A DNA stretch of 64,000 nt. Origin: Chitinophaga filiformis (lineage in GTDB: Bacteria; Bacteroidota; Bacteroidia; Chitinophagales; Chitinophagaceae). The notes beneath the pieces were generated by a model. It searched no databases. It was not told the origin of the DNA and saw only the letters and a program-made list of their open reading frames with translations. Below, in pieces: positions 52,503 to 61,042 of this stretch (positions are counted from its first letter, which is position 1; the number at the start of each line of letters is the position of its first letter). The position numbers were made by a program, and so were the translations under genes. The stretch spans positions 656,264 to 720,263 of the forward strand of contig NZ_FNBN01000002.1 in assembly GCF_900102545.1 (NCBI RefSeq), read 5' to 3'.

Positions 52503-52772
52503 AAATCAATAATTATTTACAGCAACAAATGTACACCCTGCTTTCCGGGATATTTCAGTTCATTTTGTTCATTCTCCATTCCTTCCCTCCTCATTGTTCA
52601 TTTCAATAAAGCCTCCTTCCGAAAGCCAAATCAGTAAACTTGAGTCAATGATCATGGAAGAAACGTTAATGGATATACGGGACAATATTGCAATCGCGAG
52701 TCTATTAATGGGAAACAGTAGAATGGGGTTATGTGCGATGGCGGAAACCGGGAAGTCAACTTGCCATAAAAC

Positions 52773-52804
52773 AAAAAAGGATTACATTTCTGTAATCCTT
52801 TTCG
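52773..52804 (-). terminator. Terminator after tRNA-Cys
   Basis: On the minus strand, stem aaaaggattac/gtaatccttttt (52775-52785 with 52792-52802), six-base loop, then TTTTTT. It begins 3 bp after the tRNA discriminator base. The gap 52503-52772 holds no other supportable feature. Confidence 0.88.
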
Positions 52805-52875
52805 AGGTTTCGAGCGGATTCGAACCGCTGTAGGAGCTTTTGCAGAGCTCAGCCTGACCACTCGGCCACGAAACC
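52805..52875 (-). tRNA. tRNA-Cys (GCA)
   Basis: A 71-nt cloverleaf on the minus strand. Acceptor ggtttcg/cgaaacc with discriminator T, D stem gcc/ggc, anticodon stem gagct/agctc around loop CTGCAAA (anticodon GCA), T stem agcgg/ccgct with loop ttcgaat. CCA is not encoded. U73 fits cysteine tRNA. A consensus promoter and a terminator flank it. Confidence 0.97.
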
Positions 52876-52909
52876 TTATCTTTGTGCGCCCATCCGTTCG
52901 ATGGGATTG

Positions 52910-52940
52910 CAAAAGTAGTAAATTTTAGATATTTGCCAAA
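52910..52940 (-). promoter_or_regulatory. Consensus promoter of tRNA-Cys
   Basis: On the minus strand TTTG (52937-52940), 19 nt, then TACTTTTG (52910-52917), an exact match, 34 bp before the tRNA. Confidence 0.85.
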
Positions 52941-52967
52941 TCTATTTCACAATTTTATCAGATAACC

Positions 52968-53846
52968 ATGAATAAACGTATTGCAGAATCTGAACTGATA
53001 TTGAATAGCCGGGGTGCTGTATATCATCTGGATGTCAGGCCAGAAGAGCTTGCCACGACTATTATCACGGTAGGTGACCCTGATCGCGTACCCGAAGTTA
53101 GCAAACATTTCGATCGTATAGAAAGCACACATCAGCACAGGGAATTTGTCACCCATACCGGCTATATCGGACAAAAAAGGCTCACTGTCGTATCTACCGG
53201 CATCGGAACAGACAATATCGACATCGTGCTGAATGAATTGGATGCCCTGGTAAATATCGACTTCAGTACCCGGACCGTAAAACCGTCCCTTACCCGGCTG
53301 CAAATCATCCGCTTAGGTACTTCCGGCGCCCTGCAGGAAAATGTACCGGTAGACAGTTTCGTGGTTTCCTCCCACGGTGTAGGTCTGGACAATCTCCTGC
53401 CCTGGTATGAATTTGAGAATACCGCCGCCGAAAAAGACCTCCTGGAAGCTTTCAGGCAGCAGGTACACCTGCGCCCGGGTAGCGCCAGCCCTTACCTCTT
53501 AAGTGCTGCTAATAGCTTCGCAGGACGCTTTACAGAGGGATATATCAGCGGCATTACTATTACCTGTCCAGGGTTTTATGCTCCTCAGGGACGTGCGCTG
53601 AGAGGACCGCTCTCCCACCCTCAGTTACTGGAACAGCTGACTGCCTTCCGTCATGGCGATCATTACATTTCCAACTTTGAAATGGAAACTGCCGGTATTT
53701 ATGGCCTTGGCCGCGTACTGGGACATGATTGCCTGTCTATCAGCGCTATTGTGGCCAACCGTATCAGGCAGGAATTTACCAAAGACGGTGCGCTGGTAGT
53801 TGAGAACCTCATCAAACAATCCTTAGCCATCATAGAAAAGCTCTGA
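52968..53846 (+). CDS. Nucleoside phosphorylase (uridine phosphorylase-like)
   Basis: 292 residues of the PNP/UDP phosphorylase superfamily. Motifs are ITVGDPDRVPEVSKHFD near the N-terminus (phosphate-binding), VVSTGIGTDNIDIVLNEL, IIRLGTSGALQENVPV and the base-site segment NFEMETAGIYGLGRVLGH. These enzymes split a nucleoside with phosphate into base and pentose-1-phosphate, in the cytoplasm, for salvage. FRHGDHYISNFEMET favours uridine over purine substrates, but specificity is uncertain. It is monocistronic with a strong hairpin after it. Confidence 0.9.
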   Translation: MNKRIAESELILNSRGAVYHLDVRPEELATTIITVGDPDRVPEVSKHFDRIESTHQHREFVTHTGYIGQKRLTVVSTGIGTDNIDIVLNELDALVNIDFSTRTVKPSLTRLQIIRLGTSGALQENVPVDSFVVSSHGVGLDNLLPWYEFENTAAEKDLLEAFRQQVHLRPGSASPYLLSAANSFAGRFTEGYISGITITCPGFYAPQGRALRGPLSHPQLLEQLTAFRHGDHYISNFEMETAGIYGLGRVLGHDCLSISAIVANRIRQEFTKDGALVVENLIKQSLAIIEKL

Positions 53847-53904
53847 TTATCATAGGTCCCGTAAATTTGACTTCGTCAGCCATCAACTGTTGACCATGTC
53901 AAGC

Positions 53905-53937
53905 AACAGGCCCGGGTAGTAAAGACCCGGGCCTGTT
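53905..53937 (+). terminator. Hairpin after the nucleoside phosphorylase gene
   Basis: A perfect 13-bp stem (aacaggcccgggt / acccgggcctgtt) with a 7-nt loop. T tract is short (ttgta), so efficiency is uncertain. Confidence 0.75.
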
Positions 53938-53970
53938 GTATACGGACTATTGACTATCACCTAAATGACT

Positions 53971-53978
53971 TACTTTTG
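53971..53978 (+). promoter_or_regulatory. -7 element before dapF
   Basis: TACTTTTG ends 6 bp before the dapF ATG at 53985, so the mRNA leader would be very short or absent. ATTG about 18 bp upstream is a candidate -33 box. Confidence 0.55.
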
Positions 53979-53984
53979 CGCATT

Positions 53985-54770
53985 ATGTCAGCAATTCATT
54001 TCTACAAATACCAGGGAACCGGCAATGACTTTGTGATCATGGACAACCGGAAAGGCGAGTATAATTTTCTGACGGAAGAGCAGGTAAAATTTCTGTGCGA
54101 CCGCCGTTTTGGTGTCGGCGCAGATGGACTGATGCTCCTCAATACCCAGGAGGGCTATGATTTCGGAATGAAATATTACAACGCTGACGGTCGCGAGAGC
54201 AGTATGTGTGGGAACGGTGGCCGCTGCCTGGTGGCTTTCGCCCGTAAAATGGGTCTCAGCAGCGAAAAACTCAGTTTCCTGGCTGTAGACGGTCCGCATG
54301 AAGCTACCCTCAAAGGTGATAGCTGGGTGAACCTGAAAATGCAGGACGTGAACGGCGTAGAACTAGGCTCTCTCTATTCCTATCTCAATACCGGCTCCCC
54401 TCACTTCGTTAAGTTTGTAGACGACGTGCAGTCGGTAGACGTATACACTGAAGGAAGAGGCATCCGCTATAACGACCGCTTTGCCAAAGAAGGCACCAAT
54501 GTTAACTTTGTTCAATCCCTGGAGCAGGGCATCTTCGTTCGTACTTATGAACGCGGAGTGGAAGATGAGACCTACTCCTGCGGTACCGGCGTCACTGCTG
54601 CAGCCCTGATGACTGCAGGCCCGGAGCAGAAAGAATATGTTATACCCGTGCAGACATTGGGCGGAAATCTGGAAGTGCGTTTTACCAAAACCGGTGAAAG
54701 GTCCTACAATAATATCTGGCTGTGCGGACCCGCAACCCTTGTTTTCGAGGGAAATATCACTTTACCATAA
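53985..54770 (+). CDS. dapF: Diaminopimelate epimerase
   Basis: 261 residues from ATG 53985 (MSAIHFYKYQGTGNDFVIMD). It isomerises LL- to meso-diaminopimelate for lysine and peptidoglycan. Both catalytic cysteines are visible: SSMCGNGGRC in the first half and ETYSCGTGVTAAAL in the second. GTGNDFVIMDN at the start is the family signature. It is a single gene behind a -7 element, with CorA and NUDIX genes following behind a separate promoter. Length is normal. Confidence 0.97.
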   Translation: MSAIHFYKYQGTGNDFVIMDNRKGEYNFLTEEQVKFLCDRRFGVGADGLMLLNTQEGYDFGMKYYNADGRESSMCGNGGRCLVAFARKMGLSSEKLSFLAVDGPHEATLKGDSWVNLKMQDVNGVELGSLYSYLNTGSPHFVKFVDDVQSVDVYTEGRGIRYNDRFAKEGTNVNFVQSLEQGIFVRTYERGVEDETYSCGTGVTAAALMTAGPEQKEYVIPVQTLGGNLEVRFTKTGERSYNNIWLCGPATLVFEGNITLP

Positions 54771-54782
54771 CTTTAATTAATC

Positions 54783-54790
54783 TACCTTTG
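54783..54790 (+). promoter_or_regulatory. -7 element before the CorA gene
   Basis: TACCTTTG, exact TAnnTTTG, 7 bp before the ATG at 54798. The -33 region (around 54760) is only a partial match. Confidence 0.5.
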
Positions 54791-54797
54791 CGGCCGG

Positions 54798-55736
54798 ATG
54801 ATCCAATATTTCAAAAATATAGACGCGCGTACGGTAGAAATATCAACTCCTGAAAACGGGGCCTGGGTGAATATTACCCCTCCCCTGAAACAGTCGGAAT
54901 TTGAACTACTGTCAGAAGAACTGGATATTCCTCTTGACTTCCTCACCGACTCCCTCGATATCGATGAGAAGTCGCGCTACGAACTGGAGGACAATGTAAA
55001 GCTGATCGTTATCAAGACGCCCACGGAAAATAATTCCATCAACGAGAGCGATGCCTATTACATTACCATCCCTATCGTGATCATCCTTACGCACAACCAG
55101 ATCCTGACCGTCAATTCATTCGATAATGCGGCCATCAACCGCTTCCTGAATACCTTCCATAACCGTCATCCTGAGAAAAGGAACATGATGGTGCTGAAGA
55201 TCTTCGAAAAGGTGACCATGAACTTCCTGGACTACCTGAAAGAGATCAACCAGCGCAGGAATATCCTGGAACAAAAACTGTATGACAGTAACCGTAACGA
55301 AGAGTTACTCTACATCATGCGGATCCAGAAAAGCCTGGTGTATTTTCTAACAGCCCTTCGCAGTAATGAACTGCTGCTCATGAAGATTGAACGTACCAAC
55401 TTCCTGGGATTGAATGAAGACGAGAAGGAATTCCTGCATGACCTGATCGTAGACACCTCACAGGCGCTGGAAATGGCGAACGTCTATACCAACATCCTCA
55501 GTAGCTCAATGGATGCCTTTGCCAGCATCATCTCCAATAACCTGAACCTGGTCATGAAACGCCTGACGTCCATCACCATCGTTCTGACCTTCCCCGTATT
55601 GGTAGCCAGTATATACGGTATGAACGTAGAGATCCCGTTTGCCCACTCAGCACACGCTTTCTATATTCCGGTCATACTGTCGATCGTGATCTCCGTGATC
55701 ATGAGCTGGTATTTCATGAAGAAGAAATGGTTCTAA
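54798..55736 (+). CDS. corA: CorA-family magnesium transporter
   Basis: 312 residues. The N-terminal cytoplasmic domain and long stalk helix (RNEELLYIMRIQKSLVYFLT) precede two membrane segments at the end. The selectivity motif GMN is present in SIYGMNVEIPFAHS, and the protein closes with a basic SWYFMKKKWF. CorA forms a pentameric channel for Mg2+ (sometimes Co2+ or Zn2+). It starts behind a TACCTTTG element and is followed by a NUDIX gene after 3 bp, so they form an operon. Confidence 0.93.
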   Translation: MIQYFKNIDARTVEISTPENGAWVNITPPLKQSEFELLSEELDIPLDFLTDSLDIDEKSRYELEDNVKLIVIKTPTENNSINESDAYYITIPIVIILTHNQILTVNSFDNAAINRFLNTFHNRHPEKRNMMVLKIFEKVTMNFLDYLKEINQRRNILEQKLYDSNRNEELLYIMRIQKSLVYFLTALRSNELLLMKIERTNFLGLNEDEKEFLHDLIVDTSQALEMANVYTNILSSSMDAFASIISNNLNLVMKRLTSITIVLTFPVLVASIYGMNVEIPFAHSAHAFYIPVILSIVISVIMSWYFMKKKWF

Positions 55737-55739
55737 ACG

Positions 55740-56183
55740 ATGTTTAATGTTCGCGTATACGGCATAATGATGAATGAGCAGAAACAGGTGCTCGTTACTG
55801 ATGAATATATCCGTGGCGGATATTATACCAAATTCCCCGGCGGCGGGCTGGAATTCGGAGAAGGTACCCTGCAATGTGTGGTACGTGAGTTCCAGGAAGA
55901 ACTGGGACTTGAAGTGGAAGTCGTAGAACACATCTATACAACCGATTTCTTCCAGCGCTCTGCTTTTGGTGATAACTCCCAGATCATCTCCATCTACTAC
56001 CTCGTAAAACCTTTGTCGGAACTCAATTTTCCTGTGCTGGACAAACCTTTTGATTTCGTTATTCCCGAAGATAAACGCGATGTGGAAGGCGCCAGATGGA
56101 TAAATTGGGAAGAGTTTTCCGCCGAAGCAGTCACCCTTCCCATTGATAAAGTAGTTGCTGATATTGTGAAACAGCGCTATTGA
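55740..56183 (+). CDS. NUDIX hydrolase
   Basis: 147 residues. A complete NUDIX box is visible: G-GLEFG-E-GTLQCVV-REFQEELGL, fitting GX5EX7REUXEEXGU. These enzymes hydrolyse nucleoside diphosphates linked to another group. The substrate is not readable. It begins 3 bp after the CorA stop and converges with the queuosine-precursor transporter gene, 10 bp apart. Confidence 0.93.
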   Translation: MFNVRVYGIMMNEQKQVLVTDEYIRGGYYTKFPGGGLEFGEGTLQCVVREFQEELGLEVEVVEHIYTTDFFQRSAFGDNSQIISIYYLVKPLSELNFPVLDKPFDFVIPEDKRDVEGARWINWEEFSAEAVTLPIDKVVADIVKQRY

Positions 56184-56193
56184 GCGGAATGCT

Positions 56194-56976
56194 TTATTCT
56201 GCTGACTTGCCCATAGCAGCTTCTTTCATACGGGCTGTAGTTTCCTTACCCAGATAGCTTTCAATACGTCCTTCTATGAAGTAGATCACAGGCGTCAGTA
56301 ATATGGCAACGGTGAATTTGTAAATGTAGTTCACCACACACACTGCCAGTACCAGCTGCCAGCTCCAGTTATTCCCCAGCTTAAAGGCAATGAACAGTAC
56401 GATAAAACTATCTACCAGCTGAGATATCACTGTTGATCCAGTTGCCCTTAGCCATACATGCTTTTCACCGGTAGCACGTTTGATGCGATGGAAAACTGTT
56501 ACGTCTATCAACTGGCTTACCAGGAAGGCCGTGATACTACCAATGATGATCCACATACCCTGGCCGAAAATACCGCCGAAAGCCTGCTGCATATTGGGAA
56601 TGCCTTTGTCCACATTCGAACCGATCCAGAAATCAGCCGGAGGTACTGACAAGGATACGTAAAACATAACGAACGCATAACTGATCAGCGCTACTGCAAT
56701 GTAGGAGATCCGTTTTACTGCTTTGGGTCCGTAATACTCATTGACAATGTCAGTCATTACGAACTCCAGGGGCCATAATAATACGCCACAGGTAAGGTTG
56801 AAGGATAGTCCGCTTTGACCAAACACCGTGAAGGTATGTACGGGTAACCCGAACAGTTTCTCCAGCGAAAAGATCTTCCCGCCGATGCATTCTGCGATCA
56901 GCGCATTAGCTACGAAAAAGCTGCAAAAGAAGATGAAAAGTTTAGTTGGTCTGTCTTTTAGGATGTTCTGTATCAT
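56194..56976 (-). CDS. Queuosine precursor transporter (YhhQ family)
   Basis: 260 residues, six to seven membrane segments. Family landmarks are NALIAECIGGKIFSLE, FNLTCGVLLWPLEFVMTDIV-like with NEYYGPKAVKRISY, the VSQLIDVTVFHRIKRATG segment and GSTVISQLVDSFIVLFIAF. Members import preQ0/preQ1 or related deazapurines for queuosine in tRNA. The start overlaps the stop of the upstream small membrane gene by one base, so translation is coupled. Confidence 0.92.
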   Translation of the reverse strand: MIQNILKDRPTKLFIFFCSFFVANALIAECIGGKIFSLEKLFGLPVHTFTVFGQSGLSFNLTCGVLLWPLEFVMTDIVNEYYGPKAVKRISYIAVALISYAFVMFYVSLSVPPADFWIGSNVDKGIPNMQQAFGGIFGQGMWIIIGSITAFLVSQLIDVTVFHRIKRATGEKHVWLRATGSTVISQLVDSFIVLFIAFKLGNNWSWQLVLAVCVVNYIYKFTVAILLTPVIYFIEGRIESYLGKETTARMKEAAMGKSAE

Positions 56977-57257
56977 TAGAAAAGGAAATAAAATTGCACG
57001 ATCAAAATTATAGCATTCACAATAAATACGTAGGGAGGAAGCGCTGCCCAGGCTATTTTACGCCTGTACAACATAATAGCGGCCACGAACAATACCAGCA
57101 GGTTCAGCGGAAAAGAAACTACAATGCCCATCAGCAGGATATATTTCAGTAACTCTGAAAAATGCCCCTTGTAATCAATATAATAAGATGCCTCTGCTAA
57201 CAGGAAACAGATGTTGCAGATAAAGGCCACCTTTAAAAAGAATCGTAACCGCCCCAT
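56976..57257 (-). CDS. Small membrane protein coupled to the queuosine transporter
   Basis: 93 residues with three predicted membrane segments (VAFICNICFLLAEASYY, LLMGIVVSFPLNLLVLFVAA, FIVNAIILIVQFYFLF). Not a family I recognise. Its last base overlaps the start of the transporter gene, so the two are one transcriptional and translational unit. It may assist the transporter or be unrelated. Confidence 0.65.
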   Translation of the reverse strand: MGRLRFFLKVAFICNICFLLAEASYYIDYKGHFSELLKYILLMGIVVSFPLNLLVLFVAAIMLYRRKIAWAALPPYVFIVNAIILIVQFYFLF

Positions 57258-57330
57258 TATTGAAATTTCGGATAAATTACAGTTATTTTGCTTTCCCTGT
57301 GTGGAATTACATAAAAAAGGAAACTAATTC

Positions 57331-58260
57331 ATGGAAATAGCAATATCAATAGTCATTTGTTCATATAACAGAGAAGCCTATATCATCGAGGCCATCGATA
57401 GTCTGTATAAACAGGATATTGATAAACAACGCTATGAAGTGATCGTCGTAGATAATAATAGTAAAGATAATACCGCTGCAAAGGTAAAAGCGTACATCGC
57501 TGAACACCCTGATATGCAGTTGTATTATTACCTGGAGACCCGTCAGGGGGCGTCTTATGCACGTAATACCGGCGCTGAAAAGTCACGCGGAGCCCTGATC
57601 TGCTGCATGGACGATGATGCTGTCGCCATGCCGGGATATTTGCAGAATATCATCACCTTCTTCGAACAACATCCGGATGCTACCGGCCTGGGAGGCCGCA
57701 TCATTCCCCGCTATATCCCATCGGAACCGAAATGGATGTCTCATTATGTATCCTCACTGGTGGGCAACTTCGACTACAGTCCGGTAGCCAAACCATTCGA
57801 GAATGGACGCTATCCATTGGAATCCAATATGATAGTACGCCGTAATGACTTCTTTGCCGTAGGCGGATTTAATACCAGTTTACCAGGGGTGAAAGGCACA
57901 TTGCGCGTAGGTGGTGAAGGCAAGGAATTCTTTTATAAGCTGATCGAAAGAGGCGGAGTCATTTACTACGATCCGTCTGCGGTTGTACACCACGTGGTGG
58001 AAGTGAAAAAACTTACGTCTGAATATATGTACCGCGTTGCGTCTGGTATCGGCCGTGGAGAGAAAGTGCGGATGGCGACCGAAGGAGGTATGGCTGTTCA
58101 CAAAAAAAGCCTTGAATACCTGTTTAAACTGGGCGCATCTGTTGTGATAGGCGCATACTACTTATTGCAGGGAAAACCAGCAAAGTCATGGCCCGTAATA
58201 CAGTTCAGGATCGATGTGTTGAAAGGGTATTGGGAGCCAGTGCACAGGCAGGAAGCGTGA
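57331..58260 (+). CDS. Glycosyltransferase family 2
   Basis: 309 residues. The GT2 fold is visible from SIVICSYNREAYIIEAIDSL, the UDP-binding VVDNNSKDNTA, and the DxD-like metal motif ICCMDDDAVAMPG. An acceptor helix with GGRIIPRYIPSEPKW follows. The C-terminus has one possible membrane-near segment (ASVVIGAYYLLQGKPAKSW). It begins the glycan cluster. The sugar and acceptor cannot be read. The end converges with another GT2 gene across a repeat-bearing 162-bp gap. Confidence 0.93.
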   Translation: MEIAISIVICSYNREAYIIEAIDSLYKQDIDKQRYEVIVVDNNSKDNTAAKVKAYIAEHPDMQLYYYLETRQGASYARNTGAEKSRGALICCMDDDAVAMPGYLQNIITFFEQHPDATGLGGRIIPRYIPSEPKWMSHYVSSLVGNFDYSPVAKPFENGRYPLESNMIVRRNDFFAVGGFNTSLPGVKGTLRVGGEGKEFFYKLIERGGVIYYDPSAVVHHVVEVKKLTSEYMYRVASGIGRGEKVRMATEGGMAVHKKSLEYLFKLGASVVIGAYYLLQGKPAKSWPVIQFRIDVLKGYWEPVHRQEA

Positions 58261-58314
58261 CCGGGAATACAGAGTACAGAATACAGAGTACACGTTACAA
58301 TAACGCATTTAACA

Positions 58315-58410
58315 AAACATAATCGGCTCCGTTAGGAGCCGCGTTGTTTGTAGCCCGGGGTGATAGCTCCGGGGACGTGTTTGTAGACCGTGATGCAATC
58401 CGTGATATAC
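58315..58410 (+). repeat. GC-rich repeat: hairpin module plus two 33-bp units
   Basis: taacaaaacataatcggctcc begins the hairpin module (ggctcc-gtta-ggagcc at 58325-58340). It is followed by units at 58346-58378 and 58379-58410, both starting gtttgtag. The order and sequence match the array at 49195-49745. It lies between two convergent GT2 genes. Just before, two copies of a 14-bp direct repeat gaatacagagtaca lie at about 58265-58292. Confidence 0.8.
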
Positions 58411-58422
58411 GGTAACCTGGCA

Positions 58423-59427
58423 TTACAACACCTTGTAGAAATGCGGTTTATTCCGCACAATCGTTGGCGTCAGCATCCAGAGACGGAAGACATTCTTTGT
58501 AAGCCCCCATACCTGCGGCATATATCTGAAAGGATTACGTCCCTTGAACAGGTTCTCTATAATACTACCAAAGAAGAATACCGGTATAGCGAAAGTATAG
58601 TTAAGCAACAGGATAAAATACCACATCACGCCGAACTGCTTACGTACCCTTACATGATTAGACAGCATCAGTTGTAGCCCTTTCCTGTCATACAATCCAT
58701 AATATCCTTTCTCATCTGAACCGAATGCATCACCCGTGGTTTCTCCTTGCAGGTGTATGATATTGATATCTCCAAAAATAGCCAGCGGCCCCAGTTTACG
58801 CAGACGGCTGCACCATTCCACCTCTTCCGCATACAGGAAGAAATCTTCGTCCATATAACCTGCTTTCTCAAGAGAAGCACGTTTCACCATCAGGAAAGCG
58901 CCGCTGATCCAGTCTACATGATGTTCCGTACTGGCCTCCTGTACATTAGGCACCTTGGTTTTCAGCTGATAACCTATCCAACGGATTACCTTTCCCCAGT
59001 AAGGCAGTGGCAGCAGGTGATTCAATCCTCCTTTCATAAAGTAGTTGCCAGAGATCTGCAGACTACGGTCTGCATTCAGTTGCTGTACACCACAGGCTAC
59101 CAGTTCGCTTTTGGCGAATTGCTGTACGCAACGGTCCAATGCATGATCGAGGATGAGTGTATCAGGATTGAGCAGTAACAGGTAATCGCCCTTCGCGGCA
59201 CGTAAACCCATGTTGTTGGCCCGGGAGAACCCTGCATTGTAGCCCATCTGCAGGAACTGCACAAAAGGGAAGGCATATGTGATCAGTTGCTCGCTGTTAT
59301 CACCGGAAGCATTGTCTACTACAATCACCTCATAGCTGATAGCGGTTGTCTCTGCCACAATAGTGCTGATACAATCCAGAATGAGGCGGCTGCTCTTATA
59401 ATTCACAATGATGACAGACAAATCCAT
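58423..59427 (-). CDS. Glycosyltransferase family 2 (rhamnosyltransferase-like)
   Basis: 334 residues from ATG 59427 (MDLSVIIVNYKSSRLILDC). A TTG ten codons earlier is unlikely. Landmarks are VVDNASGDNS, LLLLNPDTLIL, and HVDWISGAFLMVKRASLEKA followed by DEDFFLYAEEVEWCSRL, the pattern of WbbL-like rhamnosyltransferases. The C-terminus is hydrophobic with a membrane segment near FILLLNYTFAIPVFFFG. It converges with the GT2 gene at 57331. A flippase gene is divergent on the other side. Confidence 0.9.
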   Translation of the reverse strand: MDLSVIIVNYKSSRLILDCISTIVAETTAISYEVIVVDNASGDNSEQLITYAFPFVQFLQMGYNAGFSRANNMGLRAAKGDYLLLLNPDTLILDHALDRCVQQFAKSELVACGVQQLNADRSLQISGNYFMKGGLNHLLPLPYWGKVIRWIGYQLKTKVPNVQEASTEHHVDWISGAFLMVKRASLEKAGYMDEDFFLYAEEVEWCSRLRKLGPLAIFGDINIIHLQGETTGDAFGSDEKGYYGLYDRKGLQLMLSNHVRVRKQFGVMWYFILLLNYTFAIPVFFFGSIIENLFKGRNPFRYMPQVWGLTKNVFRLWMLTPTIVRNKPHFYKVL

Positions 59428-59545
59428 ATGCAGGGCGAAAATAAAGTAAACCCCCAAAGATAAAAAATATGCGGCAATATTATATGAAAGGTCTCGGTAA
59501 TCTAAAAATATAAATATCTTAGTGTGTTAAACAGACTTGTGTTAT

Positions 59546-61042
59546 ATGGGCGTTGTAAGGACTAAGAGCCTCGTTTCTGCGATTTATACTTATTTTGGAT
59601 TCATGCTGGGTGCGATCAATATCTACCTGATGACCAAATACTTGACGCCCGCAGAAAATGGCCTTACCCGTACCCTACTCGAGATCTCTACCCTGATGAC
59701 TAGTGTGGCCTGTCTGGGTATTCCGACCCTGGTGGCCCGGTACTATCCCTACTACAAGGTACTTCCGCAAAAAAAGATGGATCTGCTCACCCTCGCATTT
59801 ACATTGGCAGGCATAGGAATATTGATTGTATTTGCGGGTACGTATTTTCTGGAGCCTTTGATTATCCGCAAGTTCTCTGGAAAATCTCCCTTATTGGTAG
59901 CGTATTTTTATGTCAGTTTTCCTCTTGTCTTTTTCTCCCTGGGCTTTCAGATCCTGGAAGTGCATGCATGGAATCAGCATAAGACCATTCTTTCAAACTT
60001 CATGAAAGAAGTCGTATTCCGTGTGTTTCATACTATTTTAGTGCTGGCCTTCATCTTTGGCCTGATCCGCTTCCATGCTTTCATGAACATCTTCGGATTG
60101 ACATATGCCGTAACATTCTGCGGATTACTTTTTTACTTCTGGCATAAGAAACAATTGCCACTGGGCAGACTTCCCAGCCAGGTCACCAAAGATCTTGGCA
60201 AGCAGATGTTACGTTTCACGGCTTTTATCTTCGCCAGCAATGTAATCACGATCATCAGCCTGACCATCGATTCTATCCTGATCTCAAGTTTCAAGGGACT
60301 TGAATTCGCTGCCGTATTTACACTGGCTACTTATATCTGTACTGTAATAGATGTACCCCAGAGAAGCATGATCAGCATAGGAGTGCCGGTCATTGCCCAA
60401 TCCTGGAAGGATAATGATATGGCCAACATTGCCAACGTATACACGAAGTCCTCCATTAACCTGCTGATCTTTTCTTCCTTTATATTCTCTGTTATCTGGC
60501 TGAACCTGGATGATGCTTTTGAGTTCCTGAAATTGCCTCCGATCTATCATGAGGGGAAACCACTGGTACTGATATTAGGTATTACGAAGATCATCGAATT
60601 GGGTACCGGCCTAAACTCACAGGTGATATCAACTTCGCCGCGCTGGCGTTTTGAATTACAGTCGCACCTTATACTGCTGGCCTTAACACTGCCGCTGAAC
60701 TATTACTTTGTAAAAACTTATGGTATTATGGGAGCTGGTTGGGCACAGCTGATCTCCCTGACGATCTATAATGGGATCCGCTATCTTTTCCTTTTGAAGA
60801 ACTACAATATGCAGCCGTTTACCAGGCAAACGCTGTATTCCATTATACTGACGCTGTCTCTTTACTTTATTGTCAGTCGGCTGATCAATATATCCATTCC
60901 TATTATAAATATGGCAGTGCGTACGTTGATATTTGCAGCCATCTACGGATTTGTGGTGATCAGACTAAACCTCTCAGAAGACATCACCATACTGTATAAA
61001 AAGGGTATCTCCCTTGTTACCAGCAGGATGGGACGACCATAA
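59546..61042 (+). CDS. Wzx-type oligosaccharide flippase (MATE/MVF superfamily)
   Basis: 498 residues from ATG 59546 (MGVVRTKSLVSAIYTYFGFM). TTG 59537 is the alternative. About 12-14 membrane segments. The N-terminal GFMLGAINIYLMTKYLTPAENG and LGIPTLVARYYP match polysaccharide-biosynthesis flippases, which move lipid-linked sugars across the inner membrane. It lies between four GT2 genes, consistent with a role in a surface glycan. It ends next to a convergent GT2 gene with 0 bp between the stops. Confidence 0.9.
   Translation: MGVVRTKSLVSAIYTYFGFMLGAINIYLMTKYLTPAENGLTRTLLEISTLMTSVACLGIPTLVARYYPYYKVLPQKKMDLLTLAFTLAGIGILIVFAGTYFLEPLIIRKFSGKSPLLVAYFYVSFPLVFFSLGFQILEVHAWNQHKTILSNFMKEVVFRVFHTILVLAFIFGLIRFHAFMNIFGLTYAVTFCGLLFYFWHKKQLPLGRLPSQVTKDLGKQMLRFTAFIFASNVITIISLTIDSILISSFKGLEFAAVFTLATYICTVIDVPQRSMISIGVPVIAQSWKDNDMANIANVYTKSSINLLIFSSFIFSVIWLNLDDAFEFLKLPPIYHEGKPLVLILGITKIIELGTGLNSQVISTSPRWRFELQSHLILLALTLPLNYYFVKTYGIMGAGWAQLISLTIYNGIRYLFLLKNYNMQPFTRQTLYSIILTLSLYFIVSRLINISIPIINMAVRTLIFAAIYGFVVIRLNLSEDITILYKKGISLVTSRMGRP

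Noticed and set aside
52594..52833. 79-residue plus-strand frame before tRNA-Cys
   Set aside because: It runs into the tRNA and its terminator, and has no ribosome-binding site or recognisable motif.
52503..52875. tRNA-Cys as an integration site for an island
   Set aside because: No integrase gene and no second copy of the tRNA 3' end is seen in the window.
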